A DNA stretch of 64,000 bases from Trichomonas vaginalis G3 (taxonomy: Eukaryota; Parabasalia; Trichomonadida; Trichomonadidae). A program made the position numbers and the translations under genes. Positions 50,229 to 56,991 of the stretch are shown in pieces (positions within the stretch are counted from its first letter, which is position 1; each line of letters begins with the position of its first letter). Below the pieces are notes generated by a model. It did not search any database and was not told the origin of the DNA. It saw only the letters and a list, made by a program, of their open reading frames with translations. The DNA is taken from assembly GCF_026262505.1 (NCBI RefSeq), contig NC_067208.1:13091962-13155961 (forward strand), written 5' to 3'.

Positions 50229-50352
50229 AGGTAGTGGGGCTTCCAGGCACTTCGTGCCCTCTAGCCCCGAAGATGTTTAGTATAAATGAAGTTTTTATTC
50301 GGAAAATTGTTAGTCTTCTGGTGTGAATTCGGAGGACTCTTCTTCTTCCTCC
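50229..50352 (+). repeat. Left terminal inverted repeat of E3
   Basis: It matches the right end of E2 over about 124 bp. The hairpin at 50236-50268 has outer stem GGGGCT/AGCCCC and inner stem GGCAC/GTGCC with loop TTC. The inner part includes TTAGTCTTCTGGTGTGAATT, the complement of the last codons of the E2 terminal gene. From 50353 to 50489 a short non-coding leader with a doubled GTCACTTTTC leads to the methyltransferase. Confidence 0.9.
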
Positions 50353-50489
50353 ATTGCTTCTGGGAAGAAGCCTTCTTCTGGGTCGAAAACATTATATAAT
50401 GTGTCGCTTTTCACAAATTATATATGTTTTCATGTTTTGTCACTTTTCTGTCACTTTTCGGGTAAAAACATTTTTATTATTATATATAA

Positions 50490-51308
50490 ATGAATTTTAC
50501 AAAACCTCCGTTACCGTTCTTTGGAAATAAGAGTAAATGTAAAGATATTATATTGAGAGAACTTAAGAAACTACCGAATGGTCTAACATTTGTAGATTTG
50601 TTCGGTGGAAGTTTCTATATATCCCATTTGTGCCATACAATATTTCCTGACTCAAAGATTATATGCAATGACTTCGACAACTATATGGACCGTCTCAAAC
50701 ATATTCCAGACACAAACAATATATTGAAAGAGTTAAAAGAAAAGATACCTATAGGTAAGATGGAACGTATACCATTAGATAAGAAAAATATTGTGAGAGA
50801 GGTTTTGAAAAAAGCAGAATATATAGACTGGGATAGTATATCTGCTAGACTATTATATAGTGGTGCTATAAGAGTTCATGACATTGAAACACTTATGTCA
50901 AAAGTTTTATATCTTAACTATACAAATGTTTTCAAAGAGGACATAGAAAAATATATTGAGGGTATAGAGTTTGTGAGATGTCATTGGACAGAGTTGTATG
51001 AAAAATATAAAGACAAGGAAAATGTTTTCTTTATAGTGGACCCGCCGTTCTATAACACATGGGATTTTCAATACCAAGTAGACTGGACTTTGAGAGACTC
51101 TTTAGAAACTTTAGACGTTTTACATAACTGTCCATACTTTTACTTTACATCCGATAAAAGTGGTTTAGAAAGTGTCATGAAATTGTTAGAGGACATACAT
51201 GACTATGAGTTTAGATATGACAAGATAGAATATGAGAGAGGTCCTATAAACCGGAGAAAGTGTCATAACAAAGAAATTTTATTAGTAAGTAAATGTGGTT
51301 TGAAATAG
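50490..51308 (+). CDS. D12-class DNA adenine-N6 methyltransferase (272 aa)
   Basis: This enzyme transfers methyl groups from S-adenosylmethionine to adenine in DNA. PFFGNKSK (residues 9-16) and the motif I FVDLFGGSF (34-42) form the cofactor pocket; DPPFY (about 184-188) is the catalytic DPPY-type motif. Length fits Dam-type enzymes (260-280 aa). It is the first gene of the element after the leader ACATTTTTATTATTATATATAA. The target site cannot be read from sequence. It may mark element DNA or shield it from nucleases. Eukaryotic Polintons do not usually carry it, so acquisition from a bacterium or phage is likely. Confidence 0.9.
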   Translation: MNFTKPPLPFFGNKSKCKDIILRELKKLPNGLTFVDLFGGSFYISHLCHTIFPDSKIICNDFDNYMDRLKHIPDTNNILKELKEKIPIGKMERIPLDKKNIVREVLKKAEYIDWDSISARLLYSGAIRVHDIETLMSKVLYLNYTNVFKEDIEKYIEGIEFVRCHWTELYEKYKDKENVFFIVDPPFYNTWDFQYQVDWTLRDSLETLDVLHNCPYFYFTSDKSGLESVMKLLEDIHDYEFRYDKIEYERGPINRRKCHNKEILLVSKCGLK

Positions 51309-51424
51309 GACTACTTGTTTTAGGTTTTTTCCATTGTGTCATTTATTTCTTTGACGTGGCAGAAAAGTACAGAGAATATGAAGATGAACCAATGCCTGCA
51401 AATGTTCAGTATATGTACTCGTAA
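51293..51424 (+). CDS. Small single-span membrane protein (43 aa), E3 copy
   Basis: MWFEIGLLVLGFFHCVIYFF gives one hydrophobic span, followed by DVAEKYREYEDEP and the end VQYMYS. It overlaps the end of the methyltransferase frame by 16 bases. The E2 copy is also open and hydrophobic though different in the middle. Many virus-like elements carry such tiny membrane proteins; the role is unknown. Confidence 0.55.
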   Translation: MWFEIGLLVLGFFHCVIYFFDVAEKYREYEDEPMPANVQYMYS

Positions 51425-51447
51425 GAGATATTTTTATCTAATATTAA

Positions 51448-51810
51448 ATGGACGCACAGAACTTAGCGAATGCACAGCAACCTGGACAACCAAACCCAGA
51501 GAATATTCCAAATGAAGTTAGAATACAAACTGCAATGGCAAACTATGGTCAAGTGCCAACAGATGTACAAATGCAAACTGCCATGTCAAATGACGCTGCG
51601 TTAGGTTTGCCACCATGGTATGCAAATATGAGATGGAAAGAGTTTTATACAAACCCTGAAGTGGGATATAAACAACTTTATGCAGATGACGCGAACACAG
51701 GAGTTGACCCAGAATATGTTTTCTACCAGAGGAGAAACAGAATGTATGAGCTCCAGTTAAAGAATGCTATGGAACTCAACAGGAAACGTAAGAGACTAGG
51801 CGGACATTAG
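51448..51810 (+). CDS. Small Gln/Asn/Ala-rich protein with basic end (120 aa)
   Basis: The frame is open: MDAQNLANAQQPGQPNPEN, then VRIQTAMANYGQVPTDVQMQ repeated in part as TAMSND, PPWYANMRWKEFYTNPEV, and the end NRKRKRLGGH. The basic end may touch DNA. It is preceded by ATTTTTATCTAATATTAA. A minor virion protein is possible. Confidence 0.55.
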   Translation: MDAQNLANAQQPGQPNPENIPNEVRIQTAMANYGQVPTDVQMQTAMSNDAALGLPPWYANMRWKEFYTNPEVGYKQLYADDANTGVDPEYVFYQRRNRMYELQLKNAMELNRKRKRLGGH

Positions 51811-51828
51811 ATTTTTACATATAGTAAA

Positions 51829-52071
51829 ATGGGTTTCTTCAGTAAGATAGGAAACTTCTTTCGAAATGTTGGAAGAGGTATATGGAATGGAATAAAAACC
51901 GTAGGAAGAGGAATTTGGAACGGTGTCAAAAATATTGGTAAAAGAGTAGGTCAGTTTGTTGGTATTATACCTAAAGACCCTGAACCAGAAGAACAAGCTC
52001 CTGTTATACAACAGCCTGAACCTGCACCACAGTCTAGTTGGCAACCAAATCCAACACCTCAACCGTATTAA
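51829..52071 (+). CDS. MG-start amphipathic protein (80 aa), pVI-like candidate
   Basis: MGFFSKIGNFFRNVGRGIWN forms an amphipathic helix with regular aromatic and basic residues, repeated as VGRGIWNG. The second half is Pro/Gln/Glu-rich (PKDPEPEEQAPV) and ends QPNPTPQPY. Gly2 with Ser5 or Lys6 is only loosely like an N-myristoylation site. Adenovirus protein VI and similar capsid proteins use such N-terminal helices to break membranes on entry. The comparison is by design, not by sequence family. Confidence 0.5.
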   Translation: MGFFSKIGNFFRNVGRGIWNGIKTVGRGIWNGVKNIGKRVGQFVGIIPKDPEPEEQAPVIQQPEPAPQSSWQPNPTPQPY

Positions 52072-52075
52072 AAAA

Positions 52076-52924
52076 TTATATTTTTACCGTTCGATAGTAG
52101 TTGTATATGAAACTAAGTTCTAAGTAAAACGCGTGGTATAATGGAATTATTCTTTTTCTTCCATCTGTAGTAAACCATACTTGAAAGTCTGAAATACTTC
52201 CACTTGGTGGTTCGTATAACTTTGTAGGTTTTTCGTAAAAGTCATTTGCCAAGCATAAGAAAGAGTTTTGGGCGCCAGAAAATGAAGCATGAACAATAAT
52301 AGCATCTTGGTCGAAAACATTTTCATATGTTCCATTAGGGTTTTCGACTTCATAAAAGTCTGGGTGTACTGGATATGCTGCAGGCTGATTTAACATCCTC
52401 ATAAATCTATACCATGCCAAGTTGTTATATTTTGTAGAAATATAAACGTTTTCTCCAAGGTCTTCTATTCTATTGATTTTAACAGTTGCATTTTTCCTGT
52501 CATAAATAATATCGAGATGGTACTCTCCCTCGTCAATGTTATACTGGTTTGCATATTCGATATAGATATCGTTTATTTTTTCTTGAAAAGCTTGAAGAGT
52601 TGTTTCTAAGTTTACAAGCAAACTAACTTGTAAAAGTTTTCCCTGTTCAAATTTCTCATACATACGTTTTTCTTTGTTATAGTATCGAACTTCAAAACCG
52701 ACCGTAAATGGGAAACCATGTATGGCTTCTGAAATGAACTTCATTCTACGAAAGCCAATAGCTTTTGTGACAGATGGGTCTCTTAGCCATCTTAATGGGT
52801 AGTCAAAACGATAGCCTTCATGCTTTACGGTCTCTGTCTCAAACTTTTGACCGACATTAGTAAAAAGTTCATCTAATGGTTTAGTTGTAGCAACTCTTGA
52901 ATTTTCTTTTTCTATTGAAAGCAT
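52076..52924 (-). CDS. Unknown 282-aa element protein, E3 copy
   Basis: The frame is open. It starts MLSIEKENSRVATTKPLDEL. Blocks shared with the paralogue at 26348-27208 are FDYPLRWL, KAIGFRRMKF, HASFSGAQNSFLCLANDFYE, FQVWFTTDGRK and LELSFIYNYY. Strand-rich character throughout suggests a virion protein, perhaps one that pairs with the fibre gene, from which it is divergent by only 18 bp. Confidence 0.6.
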   Translation of the reverse strand: MLSIEKENSRVATTKPLDELFTNVGQKFETETVKHEGYRFDYPLRWLRDPSVTKAIGFRRMKFISEAIHGFPFTVGFEVRYYNKEKRMYEKFEQGKLLQVSLLVNLETTLQAFQEKINDIYIEYANQYNIDEGEYHLDIIYDRKNATVKINRIEDLGENVYISTKYNNLAWYRFMRMLNQPAAYPVHPDFYEVENPNGTYENVFDQDAIIVHASFSGAQNSFLCLANDFYEKPTKLYEPPSGSISDFQVWFTTDGRKRIIPLYHAFYLELSFIYNYYRTVKI

Positions 52925-52942
52925 ATTTTATCTAGAATAAAA
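52925..52942. promoter_or_regulatory. Bidirectional element promoter
   Basis: The 18 bp between two divergent starts read ATTTTATCTAGAATAAAA, nearly its own complement, so each direction sees the TTTTAT-type motif found before most element genes. The same spacer separates the E2 copies (20652-20669). Confidence 0.55.
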
Positions 52943-54811
52943 ATGTCAAATGAAACAGCGTCTATGAGAGAAATACAACACAACCGACAACTCATTATGC
53001 AAGCTCTAAATAAGAACACAACAAACTTTTCAAACTATTCTAAGATATCTGAGTCATTGAAAGAAGGAAACTTAAAACTGACATTAAACCCAATGACAGA
53101 TGAGTTTCTGTTTCAAGACAATAAGAACCATACTGTCTGTATAAATCCAACAAAAGGAACTTTAAACGAGAAACCTATAAATGAACTTCTTTTGAAAACA
53201 GATGTTGACAACAAAGCTGACAAAGAATATGTAGACGATGCAATAGCAAAAGAAGAAGAAAGAGCTAACAATGCTTATGCAACAAAAGAACATACTCATC
53301 CTGAACTAGCAGACAAAACATATGTTGACAATAAAATGTCAAGTGAAGTGACGAGAGCTGAAAACGAATATTCTAAAAAGACTCATACACATTCTATATC
53401 TGAAATAACAGACTTACAAGAAACCTTAAACAGTAAAAGTGCCGTTGGACATACACATACCATTGCAAATATTACAAACTTACAAGAAACCTTAAACAGG
53501 AAAAGTGCCGTTGGACATACACATTCTATATCTGAAATAACAGACTTACAAGAAACCTTAAACAGTAAAAGTGCCGTTGGACATACACATTCTATATCTG
53601 AAATAACAGACTTACAAGAAACCTTAAACAGTAAAAGTGCCGTTGGACATACACATACCATTGCAAATATTACAAACTTACAAGAAACCTTAAACAGGAA
53701 AAGTGCCGTTGGACATACACATACATCTTCTGAAATAACAGACTTAAACGTTAGCCTTGAAAATAAAGCAGATAAAACATATGTCAATGAAATATACCAA
53801 AGTTTGATAGGAACAAAAAATATTGAAACTATTGTTGGTGACTTTTCTGTCAATGAAGAAAATAAATATTTTAGATGGCAGTTTGTACAGTCCTTAGAAA
53901 ATGGTACACGGTGTAAACTCATTCCGAAAAATAACAATGAAATGTATGTAAGCTATAAAAAGAATGATGGTACACAAGTTAAAGTTCCATTAGACAACAA
54001 CTGCTACTTAAACTTATATGGAGACGAACAAAAGAAATATTTAAGAGTTTATGAAATGACAGATATGACATTGCCTGACCCAGCTCCAGCACCATATTAT
54101 TATGACTATGGAGATGACGTCAGAACACCACATGTAGATGAACAAAAGCTAACATTATATTTAGATTATTATAGATATAAAAGATATAATGCAATAGAAA
54201 AAACGAGAATAGTATACTATTATGAAGATGACAGAAATAAATATTATAGTCAAGATTTTACCTACCCTGAAAACATAAGATTATATTATAAAAAATATTC
54301 TGACACAAACCAGAAGAAAACTGAAATAGTTGCACTATATTTTAAGTTCAAAAGAGACAATCCTATAATGTCTCATATGTTTGATTTAATGAACCCAGTA
54401 GGTTCTATTTATACATCTATGGAAGCAAGAGGTCCTCAAGTAATGTTTGGTGTTGGTGCATGGGAACAAATAGTCGACAGGTTTTTGTATTGTGCAAACT
54501 CTTCAAAGGAAACAGGTGGAAGTAAAACGATTTCAGGTGAAAATTTACCTGCACACAGTCACTACATAGATTTAAGTACATCTCAAGCAGGTTGGCATAA
54601 GCATAGATATTGGGATTGGTCAGCAATGACAAAAGGTAAAGGATATGATGTTAAAGACGACGTTAAGTTTGCTATAAATTGTTACTGGAGTGACACTCAG
54701 GGAGAAGGAAACCATACACATTTCGTTTCAGGATATACGCAAACAACGGGACAAAGTAAAGAATACATGCCACCTTACATGACAGTTTACGCATGGTATA
54801 GAATTGCTTAG
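52943..54811 (+). CDS. Phage-type fibre protein with HTHSISEITDL repeats (622 aa)
   Basis: The frame is open. Residues 1-85 match the E2 protein. A shaft follows with six tandem 22-residue units of the form SAVGHTHSISEITDLQETLN, the pattern of bacteriophage tail-fibre repeats, then ENKADKTYVNEI. About 200 residues (290-475) are unique to E3, Tyr/Lys/Asp-rich (YYYDYGDDVRTPHVDE). The tip of about 140 residues is shared with E2: NPVGSIYTSMEARGPQV, AWEQIVDRFLYCANSSKETG, ENLPAHSHYI and MPPYMTVYAWYRIA, a typical phage fibre-tip ending. A virion fibre for surface binding is inferred. It is convergent with the integrase gene. Confidence 0.85.
   Translation: MSNETASMREIQHNRQLIMQALNKNTTNFSNYSKISESLKEGNLKLTLNPMTDEFLFQDNKNHTVCINPTKGTLNEKPINELLLKTDVDNKADKEYVDDAIAKEEERANNAYATKEHTHPELADKTYVDNKMSSEVTRAENEYSKKTHTHSISEITDLQETLNSKSAVGHTHTIANITNLQETLNRKSAVGHTHSISEITDLQETLNSKSAVGHTHSISEITDLQETLNSKSAVGHTHTIANITNLQETLNRKSAVGHTHTSSEITDLNVSLENKADKTYVNEIYQSLIGTKNIETIVGDFSVNEENKYFRWQFVQSLENGTRCKLIPKNNNEMYVSYKKNDGTQVKVPLDNNCYLNLYGDEQKKYLRVYEMTDMTLPDPAPAPYYYDYGDDVRTPHVDEQKLTLYLDYYRYKRYNAIEKTRIVYYYEDDRNKYYSQDFTYPENIRLYYKKYSDTNQKKTEIVALYFKFKRDNPIMSHMFDLMNPVGSIYTSMEARGPQVMFGVGAWEQIVDRFLYCANSSKETGGSKTISGENLPAHSHYIDLSTSQAGWHKHRYWDWSAMTKGKGYDVKDDVKFAINCYWSDTQGEGNHTHFVSGYTQTTGQSKEYMPPYMTVYAWYRIA
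53384..53745 (+). repeat. 66-bp coding repeat in the fibre gene
   Basis: About five and a half units of 66 bp encode the GHTHSISEITD (type A) and GHTHTIANITN (type B) units in the order A, B, A, A, B and a final variant. Units of one type are nearly identical in DNA, so the array grew recently. Confidence 0.92.
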
Positions 54812-55767
54812 TCGTCATTTTCAACTTCTTTAGCATATTCGTCAGGAGTTGTCTTATATTTGTTAGGAACTGTCTTTGAAAGTATACCACCTTGAACTTT
54901 GACAAGTTTGAAACGAGGTCTGACAATAGTAGTTTTATCTTCTGCTTGCAGTGTGTACATTTTGCCATGTTTGCCTAAAACTTCATAATATTCTCTTGTA
55001 TACTTTCTTCTATTTTTACGAACACGAATGTGAGTACCTGTCGGGTTCCCATTGTTGTCATAGTCAATAGTATTTTCATATGGGTCGCGTTTAGGTATTT
55101 CTATTTTTACTTTGTCACCTTTCTGAAGTTTGAAGCCCGGCATTCTTTCTTGTTTGTCTCTTTTGACTAAATTATTAAATATATAGTCTTTCTCTAAGTC
55201 AGGGTTGTTTTTCATTTCTTCGGGGGAGTGGTTTCCCAAACCTTTTTGTTTACGGTTATTGTAAATATTTAAAACTTGTCTCATCTTTGCCATGGAGAAG
55301 TGTCTATATTTGTCGTCATATGACATTTCATTTGCTTCACCACCTTGTGGTTGGTTTAAGTCTCTTAACATTTTTATACAACCGTCAATGACACCAAGAG
55401 CAGAATGGTTTTGGTCGACAATGAAATATTGGTTTACATTTTTTGAACGCAGATAGTTTTTTACATCATCTGATTTGAAAGAACTTTCACAGTCAGATGT
55501 CAGTTTTGTTGGATGGTATTTGTCAACGAATATTGTCAAAGCTGCTAAGATATCTAAAATAGCTTTGGACTGTAATGGTATGGCTTCACAGTATCTTGTG
55601 TTTTGACCAACAAATATTAACCAGTATGGTGGTCCATCTTCTCTATACCTCGGAATGTTTTCCAAGATATCCATAAACCAAGCATTTGGTGTTGAACTAA
55701 AGATTTTTATCATGAGTGCTTTCTTTGTCGCTTTAGAAACATAGGGGTCCTTGTTTGGATTCGTCAT
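54808..55767 (-). CDS. Polinton integrase (rve family, 319 aa)
   Basis: This is the whole copy of the integrase that inserts the element, of the retroviral DDE type. The core shows D33 in WFMDILENI, D92 in LTSDCESSF, and an acidic third residue at 128 in HSALGVIDGC, with the classic 35-residue spacing from the second. A basic linker and an SH3-like C-terminal domain (GDKVKIEIPKRDPYENTI, YYEVLGKHGKMYTLQAED, RPRFKLVKVQG) follow. The first part is shorter than in retroviral enzymes; I see no HHCC zinc finger. It overlaps the fibre stop by 4 bases. Confidence 0.9.
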   Translation of the reverse strand: MTNPNKDPYVSKATKKALMIKIFSSTPNAWFMDILENIPRYREDGPPYWLIFVGQNTRYCEAIPLQSKAILDILAALTIFVDKYHPTKLTSDCESSFKSDDVKNYLRSKNVNQYFIVDQNHSALGVIDGCIKMLRDLNQPQGGEANEMSYDDKYRHFSMAKMRQVLNIYNNRKQKGLGNHSPEEMKNNPDLEKDYIFNNLVKRDKQERMPGFKLQKGDKVKIEIPKRDPYENTIDYDNNGNPTGTHIRVRKNRRKYTREYYEVLGKHGKMYTLQAEDKTTIVRPRFKLVKVQGGILSKTVPNKYKTTPDEYAKEVENDD

Positions 55768-55784
55768 TTTTTATCCTATAAGAA

Positions 55785-56186
55785 ATGGGTTTATTTGGCG
55801 CATTAGCAGGAGTTGCATCCAGATTTTTGCCCGCAGTGGGAACAATAGCCAGAGGTGTATTTGGAGTTGGAAGGAAGATTTTGAGTACATTAGGTATACT
55901 TAAAGAGAAAGCACAACCTATTATACAAACTGTACAGAAAGGTTGGGATGTAGCACGAGATGCAACAAATCTTATTCCAAATCCTGAAACAAGAGGAAAA
56001 GTTCAAGGATGGATGGACAATGTAGGAAAACAAGCAGGAAACTATTATAACAAAGCAAATGACTACTATAACCAAGCAGGACACTATATGGACCAAGGTG
56101 AAAGATTCTTTAACAGAGGATATAACCATGCACAACAGTGGGTAAACAATAACCAACCTCAACCGCCTCAAACGTGGGGAATGTAA
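55785..56186 (+). CDS. MG-start membrane-active-type protein (133 aa)
   Basis: MGLFGALAGVASRFLPAVGT is a Gly/Ala-rich hydrophobic helix that could enter membranes, and its MGLFGA start is compatible with N-myristoylation. A basic helix (VGRKILSTLGILKEKAQPII), a Tyr/Asn repeat (AGNYYNKANDYYNQAGHYMD) and a Pro/Gln end follow. It begins 17 bp from the divergent integrase start. Resembles in design the gene at 51829, so two entry-type proteins may exist. Function is inferred. Confidence 0.5.
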   Translation: MGLFGALAGVASRFLPAVGTIARGVFGVGRKILSTLGILKEKAQPIIQTVQKGWDVARDATNLIPNPETRGKVQGWMDNVGKQAGNYYNKANDYYNQAGHYMDQGERFFNRGYNHAQQWVNNNQPQPPQTWGM

Positions 56187-56205
56187 AGTTTTTTACTGAG
56201 ATGAA

Positions 56206-56358
56206 ATGAACAATACAGCATTGAGACAAATGGGTTCAAGATGGATTTGTCGGCTTCCAGCAGTTACACAACGTGTTTGTCAAGTTCTTCCTATACCTCA
56301 GGAAGTTTTAGACCGACTTAAAAAACAACAACAACCAGTTGAAAACAAACCAAACTAA
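56206..56358 (+). CDS. Small basic protein (50 aa), E3 copy
   Basis: MNNTALRQMGSRWICRLPAV, then QVLPIPQEVLDRLKK and a short Gln/Pro end. The leader TTTTTTACTGAGATGAA is identical to that of the next gene. It is conserved in E2 at 23352-23507. The function is unknown. Confidence 0.6.
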   Translation: MNNTALRQMGSRWICRLPAVTQRVCQVLPIPQEVLDRLKKQQQPVENKPN

Positions 56359-56377
56359 AATTTTTTACTGAGATGAA

Positions 56378-56962
56378 ATGACCGAAGAAGTTGAAACGGT
56401 AGATTTGACACCACAAACAAAAAGTTCAGAACCATTGTCAAAACCTGTCAAAGAACTTACAGATGAAGAGAAAAATTCAATAATAGAAAGTGCCAGGTCT
56501 GGAAATACAAACCCTAACTACAAAGTCACTTTTCATAAAAATGGAACGGCAAGTATCTCAAAAAAGAAACAGACTCTCACAAATAAAATATTGAAGTCTG
56601 AAGGAGCTTTCGAGACAACAGATGGAAAAGTTTACTTCACTGACCAACAGTTCATTATAGAACATCTCATTGACTTAGAGTCGAAATATTCTAAACTTTA
56701 CAACAAACACAAAAAGTTGAAAGGAAAACAAAAACAAATGGCATATGATATTTATGAAGATGTTGACGACACAACTGTTCCTGCAGGTGAGGTAAAGTCA
56801 GAGGAACCGAAAAGTGACGAAAAACCGATAGAAGAAGAAAAACCAAAAACTGAAGATAAACCAAAACCAAAGTTTAGTTTGGAAACTAAACCAAGTCAAC
56901 CTTCATTAGCTGGTATGGGTTGGCGTCAAAGACTTATGGCAGCAGGCGGTTATGTAAAGTAA
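56378..56962 (+). CDS. Charged 194-aa protein upstream of polymerase B, E3 copy
   Basis: This is nearly identical to 23527-24111. It has the folded middle YKVTFHKNGTASISKKKQT and FTDQQFIIEHLIDLESKYSK, a Lys/Glu/Pro spacer, and the conserved end GMGWRQRLMAAGGYVK. The 80-aa gene at 63509 has a distantly similar SG...Y.V...K.G pattern. Its constant place before polymerase B hints at a replication or packaging role. Confidence 0.55.
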   Translation: MTEEVETVDLTPQTKSSEPLSKPVKELTDEEKNSIIESARSGNTNPNYKVTFHKNGTASISKKKQTLTNKILKSEGAFETTDGKVYFTDQQFIIEHLIDLESKYSKLYNKHKKLKGKQKQMAYDIYEDVDDTTVPAGEVKSEEPKSDEKPIEEEKPKTEDKPKPKFSLETKPSQPSLAGMGWRQRLMAAGGYVK

Positions 56963-56991
56963 AGAAAAAATATTTTTTTATTTTTATAAAA

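Noticed and set aside
53383-53937. Minus-strand Cys/Val-rich frame
   Set aside because: It is the shadow of the 66-bp fibre repeat on the opposite strand.
52943-54811. Bacterial or phage contamination explaining the fibre gene
   Set aside because: The gene lies in the same place in two elements, with element-type leaders and base composition, between other Polinton genes.
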